From: Luidia sarsii
Lineage: Eukaryota; Echinodermata; Asteroidea; Paxillosida; Luidiidae
Reading direction: 5' to 3'
Length of the DNA stretch: 64,000 nt
NCBI GenBank assembly: GCA_949987565.1
Contig: OX465102.1
Coordinates: forward strand, 11,362,763 to 11,426,762
Shown here: one piece after another, positions 33,683 to 44,640 of the stretch
Layout: every line of letters begins with the position of its first letter
How positions within the stretch are numbered: the stretch's first letter is position 1
Translations under genes and position numbers: made by a program
The notes under the pieces: model-generated
Database searches by the model: none
What the model saw: only the letters and a program-made list of their open reading frames with translations
Told to the model about the DNA's origin: nothing

Positions 33683-34066
33683 ATGGATCGCCAATGGCTT
33701 GCAAGAGTGACCGCTGCCATCATGAAGAAATCTACGACTAAGCACGGAACAGAATGCCGTGTTTGGCACGGATTTATCCAGGTCGGGTTCCCCAGCAATA
33801 ATGTACCTCGTCACCCAATACATAATTATGTAGGCCTACCAATTTCCTGTTTTTATAATCCAGGTCTGTTGTCACTTATGTCAGTGAGCTCAGGCTCATC
33901 AATCCGCCCATCCCAGCCTGATACCCCCTGCATTACTAGGAAACGTAATGGGAAAAGGTATCGACGCAAAATCTTGAAATCAAGAAAGAGGCGACGACGG
34001 CGGCGGGGAAACCAAGGTGCAACTGGTTGGTTGTTGATGAGCGCTACACAGCAGTTGCAGGGGTAA
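33683..34066 (+). CDS. MDRQW plus Arg-rich exons, unit III
   Basis: 127 codons, nearly identical to the other two copies. The Arg-rich tail and overlapping next frame are preserved. Confidence 0.5.
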   Translation: MDRQWLARVTAAIMKKSTTKHGTECRVWHGFIQVGFPSNNVPRHPIHNYVGLPISCFYNPGLLSLMSVSSGSSIRPSQPDTPCITRKRNGKRYRRKILKSRKRRRRRRGNQGATGWLLMSATQQLQG

Positions 34067-34320
34067 ACACAACGAAAGGAGGATCCAAACGCAGAAAATT
34101 GGCTCCTCCTTGTGGGAAAACATCATGTGCCACATGTGGCCGTTGCAAATAGCAAGGTACTTTTTTCTATCATTTGGAGTTTATACAAAATAAAGCTGTA
34201 AGAAATTGGTTTCGTAAACATGCAAACCTGACAGAAACTGACTGCATTTGCAGGGCATGTAAAGTTTCTGCCCTCAAGAAACAATCCAATCCTTTCTACA
34301 CCCCTGAAAAGTCTCGTTAA
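34067..34320 (+). pseudogene. Cys-rich exon, unit III (stop-interrupted)
   Basis: Aligned to 31287-31560. The frame reads CGKTSCATCGRCK and then a TAG where units I and II have AAG. It continues as QGTFFYHLEF and DCICRACKVSALKKQ before another stop at TCTCGTTAA. The copy is inactivated unless the stop is spliced out. Confidence 0.6.
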
Positions 34321-34628
34321 AAAAACCGCGTTGTGTTGGTGCTGTTGCTGCTTTTGGAAAATGTAGTACAATTTCTTCACACTATATGGAATGCTCTGGT
34401 GAAGAATTTAATGCATGTTTTTCTGTTACTTTCACTGAGGACACGTGTTTTCCCACTTTGTAAGATACATTATCATTTACTGTGGAAGCACAGATATGAG
34501 TATAAATGTGCTGCCTGCCAAGTTATCATCCAGACATCGATGAAAAAGTACTTACATGTAAGCTCCTCCTTGGGTACAGGGTTGTCTGCAGCTACTGAAG
34601 TACACTGTATTGCAAGCAATTTTAGGCA

Positions 34629-34990
34629 ATGACAACTTGGTCCTCGATGGTTATCTGTGCTTTGCTTGCTATAAACTTTTTTTTTGGAAAAGTCTCATCA
34701 TTGCTTTCATTACAGGACCTGAAAATGTCTTTCCAGAAAAAAATATCTGAAGATGTTGTTTTTACCACTGAAAATCAAATAGTTGATCTGTGTCTTTTGA
34801 AAGTGTACATACAGATAATTGACATATCCCTTGAGAATTGTGCTGTTCGGTTGTCTGACTTGTATGACATTTATATGGACAGTATTTCGGTGTTAATACA
34901 AAGGTTTGATGCTTTTAGTTTGAATTACTGTGTGCGAACCAGTCAATGGCTGTTGTCATCTGTTATAAGTACCTTTGGACATTTGCTTGA
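34629..34990 (+). pseudogene. Region with LCFACYK motif, unit III
   Basis: Counterpart of 31875-32290 with the same DGYLCFACYK context in one frame and a long competing frame in another. A short length difference near 34805 (GTACATACAG against GTACTGTATACAT) distinguishes it. Confidence 0.4.
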
Positions 34991-35033
34991 AGTTCATCGT
35001 TTGGATGCACGCAAACAAAGTACTCTTATAATG

Positions 35034-35260
35034 TATACCACGTCACGTGTGACCGCTGCCACTACGAAGAGATCCACAACTACATGTACATGTACATGTA
35101 GGCACGGAATAGAATGCTGTGTTTGGCACGGATATATCAGAAGGAGCAAGGGGCAGAGGGGTGGTGGGTATGGCATAATGAATGTTGGCATGCCAGACAG
35201 CGATTCCCGCACAACGATGCGTGTTCATAGGTTGGCTTACATTTACATCATACATGTACA
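35034..35260 (+). CDS. His-Me-finger-like module, unit III (best copy)
   Basis: Here the whole module is open in one frame: RVTAATTKRSTT, an inserted TCTCTC, RHGIECCVWHGYIRRSKGQR, GGGYGIMNVGMPDS, then RTTMRVHRLAYIYI. The Cys, Trp-x-Gly, Tyr-Gly and His-Arg-x-x-Tyr positions match what I remember of the zinc-binding loop of His-Me homing-type endonucleases. The inserted TCTCTC is encoded by a TACATG run and interrupts an otherwise constant STT-RHG joint. Function is unproven. Confidence 0.5.
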
Positions 35261-35489
35261 TACAAAATGCAGATTAAAGTCCTGAAAATAGGTTTGTAAT
35301 TGTATGTTGAACAAAATATTTCAGTTTGTACAAGATTTGATGTATGAAATGTTTATTACCGGTATACTTATTCATGCCAATATGGTGGAAAGTCATTTCT
35401 CATATTTTGTATGTTTTTTTATTTCATTTCATGATGTGCCCTCATATTTACGTTTTGTTTTCACTTCAGCACCCAAAGTCATCATATAT

Positions 35490-35691
35490 ACATGTACGAT
35501 AATGCATGTCATCTGCACACATACAGTACATGTATTGCCTCAATCATGAACCAAGGTTCCGAACAGGGCCAATGACCGAGACCACGAAACAAAGAGAGAA
35601 GGAACGGAAGCGCAAGAGGTCCACGATGGGGTACCATGTTGATGGGCGTCATGTCTGTAGAGACTCTTTTTGCTTCATTTACAAGTACCCG
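35490..35691 (+). CDS. Exon with YHVDGRHVCRDSF motif, unit III
   Basis: Same exon as at 32758-32933, with an acceptor-like TTTTCACTTCAG at its left end (about 35468) and donor CCGGTAAGT at 35691. It should join the exon starting near 35832. Confidence 0.6.
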
Positions 35692-35831
35692 GTAAGTTGG
35701 GATACACACAAATTATTTCCACTCCTTCCAAAATCAAATCTCTCTGCGGTACAGTTGATTTGCTGCCCTTACTTGCATTCACATGTTTCGCAATTACTTG
35801 GTTGTTGTTTTTCCAAATTTTCATCTCCAAG

Positions 35832-36140
35832 GGTGAGTGACAAATACATCACCAAACTGGTGAACCACTATGTCGCCAATGGGATTGAAATGATGGAAAA
35901 GAGAAGCGGTGGCGCAAAACAAAACGTCAGGAAATTCTGTCTTGAAGACATTGAGCGTGCCTTAACCTTTATCAGCAAGTTTGCGGAGGAGAGGGCCTTG
36001 ACCATTCCTGGCCGAGTGCCTTCCGTCAAATCATCTGACCCAAGAAAAAGGCTTCTCCCAGCAGTCGAGAACAAAACTTCTATTTGGAGGAAGTACAGGA
36101 AGAGTCTGCAAGAGATGAATTCAGCAAATGGCACAAGTAA
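35832..36140 (+). CDS. Helical domain exon downstream of unit III
   Basis: After the acceptor CATCTCCAAG the frame reads VSDKYITKLVNHYVANGIEM, then GAKQNVRKFCLEDIERALTF, ISKFAEERALTIPGRVPS, LLPAVENKTSIWRKYRKSL. This pattern (HY..NG, ED..R...FI..FAEE, PGR.P, LLP) recurs in a large set of uncharacterised, transposon-like animal proteins, in my recollection upstream of a DDE or Cys-rich region. It continues the YHVDGRHVC exon. The downstream part is lost: the frame runs to about 36246 and unrelated DNA follows. Confidence 0.6.
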
Positions 36141-36240
36141 TAAGTATAAAAATAATGAACACCACATAATGTTACAGCATGGTCTAATGGTACCCATCAT
36201 CAGATCAAGCTGTCCTGGCTCAGTTTTGATAGCTAAATGT

Positions 36241-36320
36241 ACATGAAGCTAGCTTTTGGGGGGTTTTGTTTGTTTGTTTGTTTGGTGTTTTTTTTTGGGG
36301 GGGATGGGGGATATTGACGC
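36241..36320. repeat. GTTT/G-rich low-complexity tract
   Basis: TTTG repeats followed by poly-T and a run of G. Simple sequence marking the end of the segmental duplication region. Confidence 0.8.
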
Positions 36321-36754
36321 GCATGTTAGGAGTGTATCTGATTTGGTTGGTGCAGAACTTTAATTAGTTTCAGTTAGAACAAACATCAATGTATAAAGTA
36401 TGTTCAAATATAATAATTTTTAGACCACAGGGTGATGGGGAGGACCTCCTTCAAAACAGCATGGAACCTCGTAACAGCTCCGACGTACAATGTAAAGCTA
36501 GCTCCGTGGAATCGTTGTACAGTATTTGTACCGTACAGCTGCGTGTCAAAGTGCAGTGCAGAGATATTTGTTAACACCCACCGGCCTCCTTCCGTTTCGC
36601 GACTCATGGTGCTGTGGTTTGGCTGGGACTGTTTATTAAGCTTTGTCTAAAGAGATTGGTTATTGAAGAGGTGCGTTCCTTCTACCGAGGTTGCTTCTTG
36701 AATTTGTGTGTGCTACTGTGCTTCTGCCATCTTTCTAAATTCTGCCTGCTCAAT

Positions 36755-37532
36755 ATGGGCAAAGGAAGCCCTGTGTGGAGATATTTCAATTCTGTTGAAG
36801 ACACACCAGGAATCTTCAAGTGTAAGCTGTGCTCCAGAGATGTAAAGGCGAAGGACAGCAGCACAACAAACCTGCGATCGCACATCAAGCAGCACCACCC
36901 GCTCGAGTTTGCAGCCCTAAACCCCACGACTACCTCCTCGGCCTCAATGCCATCCACATCATCCAGCAAGCCGACCGGCTCTACAATCATCCAGGCCTTC
37001 AATCAAGGAATGAAATACCAGAAGAGCTCCAAAACCTGGCAGGACTTGACAGACACGGTCACCTTCTGCATCGCCAAGGATGTAAACGGTAGAGAAGCCG
37101 GGGTTCCGACATCTCCTCAACTCATTCGACAAGAGATACATGTACACTCCTCCAAGTGCTACTGCGATGTCAAAGACATACATTCCAAACCTGTATGACG
37201 TGACTAGAGACAGGATGCTGCAAGAACTAAAATTATTTTGCAGCCACTGCCGACATGTGGTCTTCACATGGATTCATGTCATCACTCATCAGACCATTCA
37301 GACCATTCCGCCGTCATGTTAATGGGTGCGATGTCAGACATGCTCGATCAGTGGCATCTACCGCCAAGCAAGCAAATTTGCATGACCACTGATAACGGGG
37401 CAAATATCGTCAAGGCCACTGGAGACCTTGGACGGCAACGTCTTCCATGTTTTGGTCACAACTTAAACTTAAATGTAGGAATTACAAATTCATATTCTCA
37501 AATCCGCCATACGGACATTCACCAAAGAGTCA
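36755..37532 (+). pseudogene. hAT transposase with BED finger, 5' part
   Basis: Starts at an ATG (36755): MGKGSPVWRYFNSVEDTPG. A zf-BED follows (FKCKLCSRDVKA, NLRSHIKQHH), then a Ser/Thr linker. After a frameshift near 37110 it reads FDKRYMYTPPSATAMSKTYI, then PNLYDVTRDRMLQEL. A second shift leads to LPPSKQICMTTDNGANIVKA and CFGHNLNLNVG, the catalytic core of ZBED/hAT transposases. It breaks off near 37530, where a second hAT copy begins, and resumes at 39825. Confidence 0.85.
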
Positions 37533-39347
37533 GCAGGGCTCAAATTTGTCGGGTTTGGATTGGATGGGGCAAGTGTCATGGTTGGCAAAGTTGGTGGGGT
37601 AAGTTTTCATTTGGCTTTTACCCATAATTATTGGATCCGTTGGATTGTAAATACCTTGCACTTAAATGTATATACATGTAACATGCATTTCTTGTGTTCT
37701 TTGTTTTACAAAGGTTTCAACAAGATTGAAGGAGGACTGCCCAAGCCTGATCAACATCCACTGTGTGGCACATCGTCTGGCTCTGGCATCTGCTCAAGCA
37801 GCTGATGGTATCCCATACCTGAAGAAGTTCAAGCTTAACCTCTCCTGCTTGTTCTCCTTCTACAGCAGATCAGCGGTCCGCTCTGCTGCACTTCGTGAAG
37901 TACAGGTATTTTTTTATTTTTTTTAAATGATACATTACTTTGCACCCATTTCATAACGTTGACGTGTAATTACTTTTTATTTTACTTTTCAGCGTGTCAT
38001 GGCAGATCCTGTACTGAAAGTTGCCCAGGCAATAGATACTGTCTGAAGAAGTCTCTCCCTCATTGTCAGCTTAGAAAGAGAGGCAACAGACAGAGGTGAC
38101 CCGAAGGCAGTCGGACTTGTATATTTTTTGAAGTCCTACAAACGTTGCCACTGTGTCAATGCTGAGTGATGTCCTGCCTCATCTCACCTGACTTTCATTG
38201 GTGTTTCAGGTACATGTACATGCAAATATCAGGGTCATTGGTTCATTAAATATTTATGATTTTTTTGCCGAAAATTTAAATGTCATCCAATCTACCCAAA
38301 ATTGCTTTACCGGTAATCACTTTCATTTACAAATGTGCAAACTGGATACACTTTGACAATGAATATTTACTGTATATTTACATGTACAATAGAAAGCGAA
38401 TGTTGACTTCACACTGGTAGACACGGTTGTCCAAGCAACAATTTTTGCCATTAAACAGCTCCACAAACACCAAGGCCAACATATGCTAGCACTTCCGAAA
38501 GTAATGGAAAGCCTTTCAAGTACATTGACAACATTGTTGCCAATCTGAGGGACAGGTTCCCCGATGCAAGCATCCCGAAGGCCTTCTCCTGTTTTGATAT
38601 TGGAGCAATCGATCCTGAGGCAGCTTCAAACAATGTTGATGACTTGCAGGTACAGTGTACTGTATTTATCTATTACCATTATTTTTTTTGGGAGGGGGGC
38701 TTATCACCAACTCTGATTATCACAATTTTACAAAGCTTTACTACTTACTTAATCTGAGAGTGTGATATAATCCATACCATCAAGCACTAATAAAAACACT
38801 GTATATCATGTGTACCCTCTCGCATTAGGAGTTATGCAGCCACTATAATGATATGGTGGACAGAGAGGCTGCCCTACAAGAGTGGGACCTGTTGGTCCCA
38901 TTGTTAACCCTGGGTTCACGCCACCAGGAGAGGAACTTCCGGGAGTGCCTCCTCTTTGTCTGCAAACAAAGGGAGCTTATAGTACCCAACCTTGCCAAAC
39001 TCGCTTCCATTGGGCTTGTCCTTCCTGTATCAACAGCAGGTAACTGTAAAATCTGATAATGATGGCTAAAATGACAAAACTTATACATCTGGGATTCTAA
39101 ACAGAAATTATTTAACAATAGAATGAACACAAAAAAACTTTTTCCAGATTGTGAACGGGGATTTTCTACCATGGAGAGGGTGAAATCAACTCAAAGAAAC
39201 CGCATGGCAGAGTCCACACTTCACAATCTGCTAATGATTGCAATTGAAGGACCCGATGGAAGCGAATTTAAATATGAGGGAGCAGCTCATTCCTGGAGTC
39301 AGAGAAAGAGGAGGAGACTGGATGTGAAGCCTGTAGGCTACCCCTAA
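37533..39347 (+). pseudogene. Second hAT transposase, nested, intron-containing
   Basis: Starts with KFVGFGLDGASVMVGKVGG and a donor at 37599. The exon 37714-37905 (64 codons) reads VSTRLKEDCPSLINIHCVAH, RLALASAQAADGI, SAVRSAALREVQ. The next region has a stop and shifts (LSLIVSLEREATDRGDPKAV, then MLSDVLPHLT). Later exons read IDNIVANLRDRFPDASIPKA (donor 38650), and 38829-39039 reads ALQEWDLLVPLL and GLVLPVSTA. From 39148 it reads CERGFSTMERVKSTQRNRMA, the hAT dimerisation domain. It resembles KIAA1586/ZNF862-like hAT proteins. The N-terminal third is missing. Confidence 0.85.
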
Positions 39348-39824
39348 CGAAAAGGTTCAGCTCGCGCCACCCTGTGCCACCAATTATCACCTCTTTAGGC
39401 AGGCCTGCTGTTAATGTTCATTTTGGTCAACAACCGTCAAAGAAAAGAGTGGTCAACAACATTATGTAGGTAATTTTTTCTGTAATTGTGTATTTGTTGA
39501 GAATTCTTTGTATAACATGAGTGATCAATTGTTACAAAATTGAGGTTGAAATGGCCTAGGATTGCACCAGAGAGCATCTTCAGGTCCAAAAGTGTCAGGC
39601 ACTCGTCGGGCGTCGATTGTTAAAAAACTTCCCAATCCGCTTTTATTTAGTCACTTCACTCAGTTGGACCGCTGAAGGTTTGCAACGTGATTTTTTGGCC
39701 AGTGAGGACATGACCCCCCAAAAAAAACGCTGCCAGCGGCTTGCCGACGGAAATGTTGCTGAGAGCCTAAGGGGCTCATCGTAGGAAAAGAGTTAAACTA
39801 ATTTAATGACCTTTCTCTTCGCAG
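39348..39824. other. 3' flank of the nested hAT, no gene
   Basis: Unique, AT-rich sequence between the end of the nested hAT and the acceptor CTTTCTCTTCGCAG of the outer hAT. I found no convincing terminal inverted repeat matching CAGGGCTCAAATTTG at 37536. Confidence 0.4.
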
Positions 39825-40085
39825 GATTGCGTCACGAGATGGGGATCAACACAGGCCATGATTAAACGTCTTCTAGTGAACGAGGAGGAAGTTAAAAACA
39901 TCCTCGTTAATGACCGCAAGACGGCACACCTGGTCCCCTCGTGGCAAGACATGAAAGTGTTGGAAGCTGTGAATGACGCCATGGAGCCTCTCGCTGATTT
40001 GACTGACATCATGTCCGGGAGCAAGTATGTCACCGTCTTAAGTCTGAGACCAATGCTGCACCGTCTTGAAAACCCATGTTCTTGA
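39825..40085 (+). pseudogene. Outer hAT transposase, continuation exon
   Basis: From the acceptor at 39824 the frame reads DCVTRWGSTQAMIKRLLVNE, then LVPSWQDMKVLEAVNDAM, then PLADLTDIMSGSKYVTVLSL. This directly continues the ZBED-type hAT interrupted at 37.5 kb. A stop follows NPCS. In a shifted frame LKTHVLEYTLP may extend it. The dimerisation domain is absent. Confidence 0.85.
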
Positions 40086-40429
40086 ATACACTCTCCCACA
40101 AAACCCACAGAGATATGCTTCCTTGCAACAGATGAAGCCGTGTCAAACAAGATGTGCATATAAGAGGGTGCTGAAAACTTCATTACTATTACTACGCACA
40201 AAGACATGGTAAATTGGGGATTTCAAATATTAAAGTACGTTAGGCAACCTGTAGTATGTGTACATGTACATCGCGCACAACTGAAACTCGACAAAGTGTA
40301 CCGTACTCGGTGAAACGGCTGTGTCTTTCATTCAACAGAGGGCGCTAGACCACTTTAACTGCCTCGAGGTATGGGCTGGCATGTCAGTGAGCATGCTACT
40401 CGGACACTTACAGTAATAGACCCTTCCAT

Positions 40430-40640
40430 AGGAAAGCTGTGTGAGAAATCCACCAAGGCACAGCCATTGTAAATGCTTGGTTGCTATACCTAGGTGATTT
40501 TGATGCACTCCAACTTCCGAAGAAGAACATGCTGAAACGACGAGTCTTTCAGACTCACATTGCATCGGCCCTCATCGAGACCAACTGCAAAAGATCTGTT
40601 AGAAGGCAATCACACAGTGATCAAGTGTAATCAACCGCTC
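40430..40640 (+). pseudogene. piggyBac-like remnant
   Basis: The frame reads TAIVNAWLLYLGDFDALQLP, then KKNMLKRRVFQTHIASALIE. NAWLLY...D..LQ.PKK..L..R.FQ is typical of the end of the DDE domain in PGBD-type piggyBac transposases. Only this segment remains. The upstream frame is broken. Confidence 0.65.
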
Positions 40641-41086
40641 TGTGGTGTTGGAGTGGAAAAGGCAGAGTAAGCAATGAACAAAGGAGATGTTCACAAAGCT
40701 CATGGCTTAGAAGGGAGCTGATAGATGATGACTGAGTGAGACAGTTGAGTAGATGACATTTTGGCGGGTTGTGTGATCCCGAGGAAGAGCTTGTATGTTG
40801 TACAATGTACATGTGGTAGTCGGGGGACAAACTGTCCTCTGACTGGAAAGAGGATAAATCTGCGAGCAGGAGGGCAGGGGGAGATTCCCTCGAGGAGAGG
40901 CCTTCAGAGACCATGTAGCCAAGGATGGAATCACTCCTCAAGGAGCCAAGATCATGCACAAGTGTCAAGATGATAGAAAGTTGTGCCATTTCCTTATCAG
41001 CAATGGCCTACATAAGGACCAGGGGTCATCAGGCACATGAGAATGACAGATAGACGGAAAGAAAAAAGTGAGATAGACTGAGAGTT
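40641..41086. other. Spacer, nothing recognised
   Basis: Short open frames on both strands without motifs. The 3' end becomes purine-rich before the GA tract. Confidence 0.4.
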
Positions 41087-41160
41087 ACAGAGAGAGAGAG
41101 GGGGAGTTACAGACTACAGAGAGAGAGAGAGAGACAGAGTACTAAGAGAGAGTGAGACAG
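41087..41160. repeat. GA-rich microsatellite
   Basis: Interrupted (GA)n runs on the plus strand at about 41088-41102, 41117-41135 and 41146-41152. Simple sequence. Confidence 0.85.
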
Positions 41161-41249
41161 GGGAAAGGGCATATTATAAGAGAGAAAGAGACAGATATGA
41201 CTACCAGACAAACTGACCAAAAGGAGATAAAGTGAAAGTTTGCTACACG

Positions 41250-42075
41250 TACAGTACATGTACATGTACATGTACATGGACTTCAATCATTCCTTTCACT
41301 TTTCATTTGGAAACTGAATAATATATGTGCACAGCATCCAAGAAATGGTTTAAGACAGTAGTGTTCGAAATAAAAACTAAATCAACCTCTTTCATTTTGT
41401 TATTCTTGCTGCTTTTGCTTAATACACACCTGTACATAGCCAGAGATTGAGTGACAGCTGGTGAAAACCATTGATTCCTCTCTGGTAGAAACATATGATG
41501 CATCCATTGGTAACCCCCCCCCCAAAAAAAAGAGAGGAAAATTACCAGATTTCCTTCAATATAGGATGGTTTGCGGTGACACCATGTACATGGTGTCACC
41601 GCAAACCTTCCTACATGTGTTTTGATTCACCCACCATTTCAATAATTTTGGATACCCGGTATATCTGCATGTACAGTACAATTCAAATATTTCATGCATA
41701 CATGTACATGTACATGTATGTTGGATCAGACAATGTATGGATGCTAAGGCTTTGTGAAACCAAACATTGCCAAGGGAATACACAATGTACATGTACATAT
41801 ACACATGAACATGTACAGTATCTACATGTAGCTTCTAAGGGTTGTGGGTAATGTCCCCTCTCCGTCAGCTTAAAGCTGACACCCTGATGTGGGGCCTTTC
41901 CAAGGAGAGAGGTGCAAAGCCACTACCCAAGATTCACACTATTGATTAACAAGCTATAAATGATGGAATGTTAAATCACCAACTGAAAGACTAAACCGTG
42001 TACATGTACATGAAGTTGCATGTACAATGTACATGTATACATGTATTAAATCATACATGTAAATGTACACCAATG
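41250..42075. repeat. Cluster of TACATG / TACATGTA runs
   Basis: Multiple runs of two to four ACATGT units at about 41250-41278, 41698-41718, 41787-41800, 41999-42012 and 42025-42072. TACATGTA is its own reverse complement. The same octamer is scattered over the whole window, but the density peaks here. Confidence 0.8.
41562..41613. repeat. 40-bp perfect palindrome within 52 bp
   Basis: Centred between 41587 and 41588. Positions 41568-41607 are perfectly self-complementary with no spacer, and after one mismatch the symmetry continues to 41562/41613. The core is GACACCATGTACATGGTGTC. It can form a cruciform or hairpin, and the centre contains the common TGTACA. Confidence 0.95.
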
Positions 42076-42274
42076 TACAATGTACCCTTGCACAAGATTT
42101 GGTTTCAGACATTTGCTTTTAAGTGGATGTAATTTTTTTTTTTACAAGCCTAAGTTTGAAGCCATATCTCCTGTCCATACCCCATACAAGTTATCATCCA
42201 ATGTGACTGCCATGCAATTTCACAGGTATCAATCTGTGGCCAGGGAAGGGGGATAATCACCAAGGACAATCACA

Positions 42275-42910
42275 GGTTCACAGGTGTCACACCTGTTGCA
42301 TGGTGGATGTGGAAGTCACTGTTGAGGACAATCATAGGTATCCACCTGTTGCAAGGTGGATGTGGAAGTCACTGTTAAGAACAATCGCAGGTATCCACTT
42401 GTTGTAAGGTGGATGTGGAAGTCACTGTTGAGGACAATCACCTAGGTATCCACCTGTTGCAGGTGGATGTGGAAGTCACTGTTGAGGACAATCACAGGTA
42501 TCCACCTGTTGCAAGGTGGATGCGGTAGTCACTATTGAGGACAATCACAGGTATCCGCCTGTTGCAAGGTGGATGTGGAAGTCACTGTTGAGGACAATCA
42601 CAGGTACACGACTGTTGCAAGGTGGATGCGGTATTGAGGACAAGGTGGATGCGGTATTGAGGATTGAGGACAATCACAGGTATACGACAGTTGCAAGGTG
42701 GATGTGGAAGTCACTGTTGAGGACAATCACAGGTGTCCACCTGTTGCAAGGTGGATGTGGAAGTCACTGTTGAAGACAATCACAGGTGTCCATCTGTTGC
42801 AGGGCGAATGCAGTATTCATTGTTCTGGATGATCACAGGTGTCTACCTGTTGCAGGGTGGATGCAGTAATCATAGTCAGGATCATCGAAGATGTCCACCT
42901 GTTGCTGAGT
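42275..42910. repeat. 53-bp minisatellite, about 12 diverged copies
   Basis: The unit contains GGTGGATGTGGAAGTCACTG, then GGACAATCACAGGTATCCAC, then CTGTTGCAA. The first units start at 42303, 42356 and 42409. Later copies vary in length (a short duplication at 42625-42665) and decay toward 42910. The shared phrase TCCACCTGTTGC links it to the 190-bp array that follows. Confidence 0.88.
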
Positions 42911-43379
42911 GGATACCAGTGTTCTGGAACATTGAAGACTCACAGATCCAAGAGTGGCCATTTCATGCCACGGATTCGCAGGTGTGCAGGTTGATCAAGA
43001 GCCACCGTGACGCAATGGCACACAGGTTCAAATTGCTAACGGGCTGATCCGGGAGTTACTGCGAAGAGCAATCAAAGGTGCCTATCTTCTTCTCGGAAGA
43101 TTTGGAGGTCATAATACCCAGTACTCAGTGGTCCACAAGAATGCATGGTTGAATGTCACAGTTGCTGGGCACAGCATGGTTGCATTGCTGGGCAAGTCTA
43201 TGAGTCACTGTGATACTGTACATGTACAATGTACACTGTATGCCCCAGGTATCCACCTGTCATTGGGTGGATTCAGGGATCACTGCAGTGGAATGTCATA
43301 CATGGAGGTGCCCAGCTGTGGATAAGGGGATCGAGGAGTCGCACTGTCACAGTGATGTGTGTATTTCCGCAGGAAGTCC

Positions 43380-44640
43380 CTGTAATGACCTCTATGTGGT
43401 GTTTACTGAGTGGCTTAGGAGTTGCTATTGATCCACATGTTGCTGGCTGGATCAAGGAGTCACTGTAATGTCCTCTCATTGGTGTCCACCTGTTCCCTAC
43501 TGAGTGGCTGAGGAGTTGCTATTGATCCACATGTTGCTGGCTGGATCAAGGAGTCACTGTAATGAGCTCTCCCATTAATGTCCACCTGTTCTCCACTGAG
43601 TGGGTGAGGAGTTGCTATGGGTCCACCTGTTGCTGGCTGTATCAAGGAGTCACTGTAATGTCCTCTCATTGGTGTCCACCTGTTCCCTACTGAGTGGCTT
43701 AGGAGTTGCTATTGATCCACATGTTGCTGGCTGGATCAAGGAGTCACTGTAATGAGCTCTCCCATTAATGTCCACCTGTTCCCCACTGAGTGGGTGAGGA
43801 GTTGCTATGGGTCCACCTGTTGCTGGCTGTATCAAGGAGTCACTGTAATGTCCTCTCATTGGTGTCCACCTGTTCCCTACTGAGTGGCTTAGGAGTTGCT
43901 ATTGATCCACATGTTGCTGGCTGGATCAAGGAGTCACTGTAATGAGCTCTCCCATTAATGTCCACCTGTTCCCCACTGAGTGGGTGAGGAGTTGCTATGG
44001 GTCCACTTGTTGCTGGCTGTATCAAGGAGTCACTGTAATGTCCTCTCATTGGTGTCCACCTGTTCCCTACTGAGTGGCTGAGGAGTTGCTATTGATCCAC
44101 ATGTTGCTGGCTGGATCAAGGAGTCACTGTAATGAGCTCTCCCATTGGTGTCCACCTGTTCCCCACTGAGTGGGTGAGGAGTTGCTATGGGTCCACCTGT
44201 TGCTGGCTGTATCAAGGAGTCACTGTAATGTCCTCTCATTGGTGTCCACCTGTTCCCTACTGAGTGGCTGAGGAGTTGCTATTGATCCACATGTTGCTGG
44301 CTGGATCAAGGAGTCACTGTAATGAGCTCTCCCATTGGTGTCCACCTGTTCCCCACTGAGTGGGTGAGGAGTTGCTATGGGTCCACCTGTTGCTGGCTGT
44401 ATCAAGGAGTCACTGTAATGTCCTCTCATTGGTGTCCACCTGTTCCCTACTGAGTGGCTGAGGAGTTGCTATTGATCCACATGTTGCTGGCTGGATCAAG
44501 GAGTCACTGTAATGAGCTCTCCCACTGGTGTCCACCTGTTCCCTACTGAGTGGGTGAGGAGTTGCTATGGGTCCACCTGTTGCTAGCTGTATCAAGGAGT
44601 CACTGTAATGACTTCTCCATTGGTGTCCATATGCTCCTAT
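43380..44640. repeat. 190-bp higher-order satellite made of two monomers
   Basis: Two related monomers alternate. A (94 bp) begins TGTCCTCTCATTGGTGTCCA and has ATTGATCCACATGTTGCTGG. B (96 bp) begins TGAGCTCTCCCATT and has ATGGGTCCACCTGTTGCTGG. Dimers start at 43469, 43659, 43849, 44039, 44229 and 44419. Dimers are almost identical to each other while A and B differ clearly. That is the signature of higher-order amplification. The B monomers change from CCATTAATG in the first three dimers to CCATTGGTG in the next two, a homogenisation boundary. Confidence 0.95.

Larger units (their letters stand above)
32950..35707 (+). repeat. Segmental repeat unit III
   Basis: Third tandem copy, aligned to unit II from 30212 onward, with small indels, several of them ACATGT-like hexamers. 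Unlike unit II it is followed by further exons at 35.8-36.2 kb, so it contains the original downstream junction. Confidence 0.9.

Noticed and set aside
37536..37560. CAGGGCTCAAATTTG as the 5' terminal repeat of the nested hAT
   Set aside because: It looks like a hAT end, but it is also coding in the second hAT frame and no inverted partner was found near 39.35-39.82 kb.
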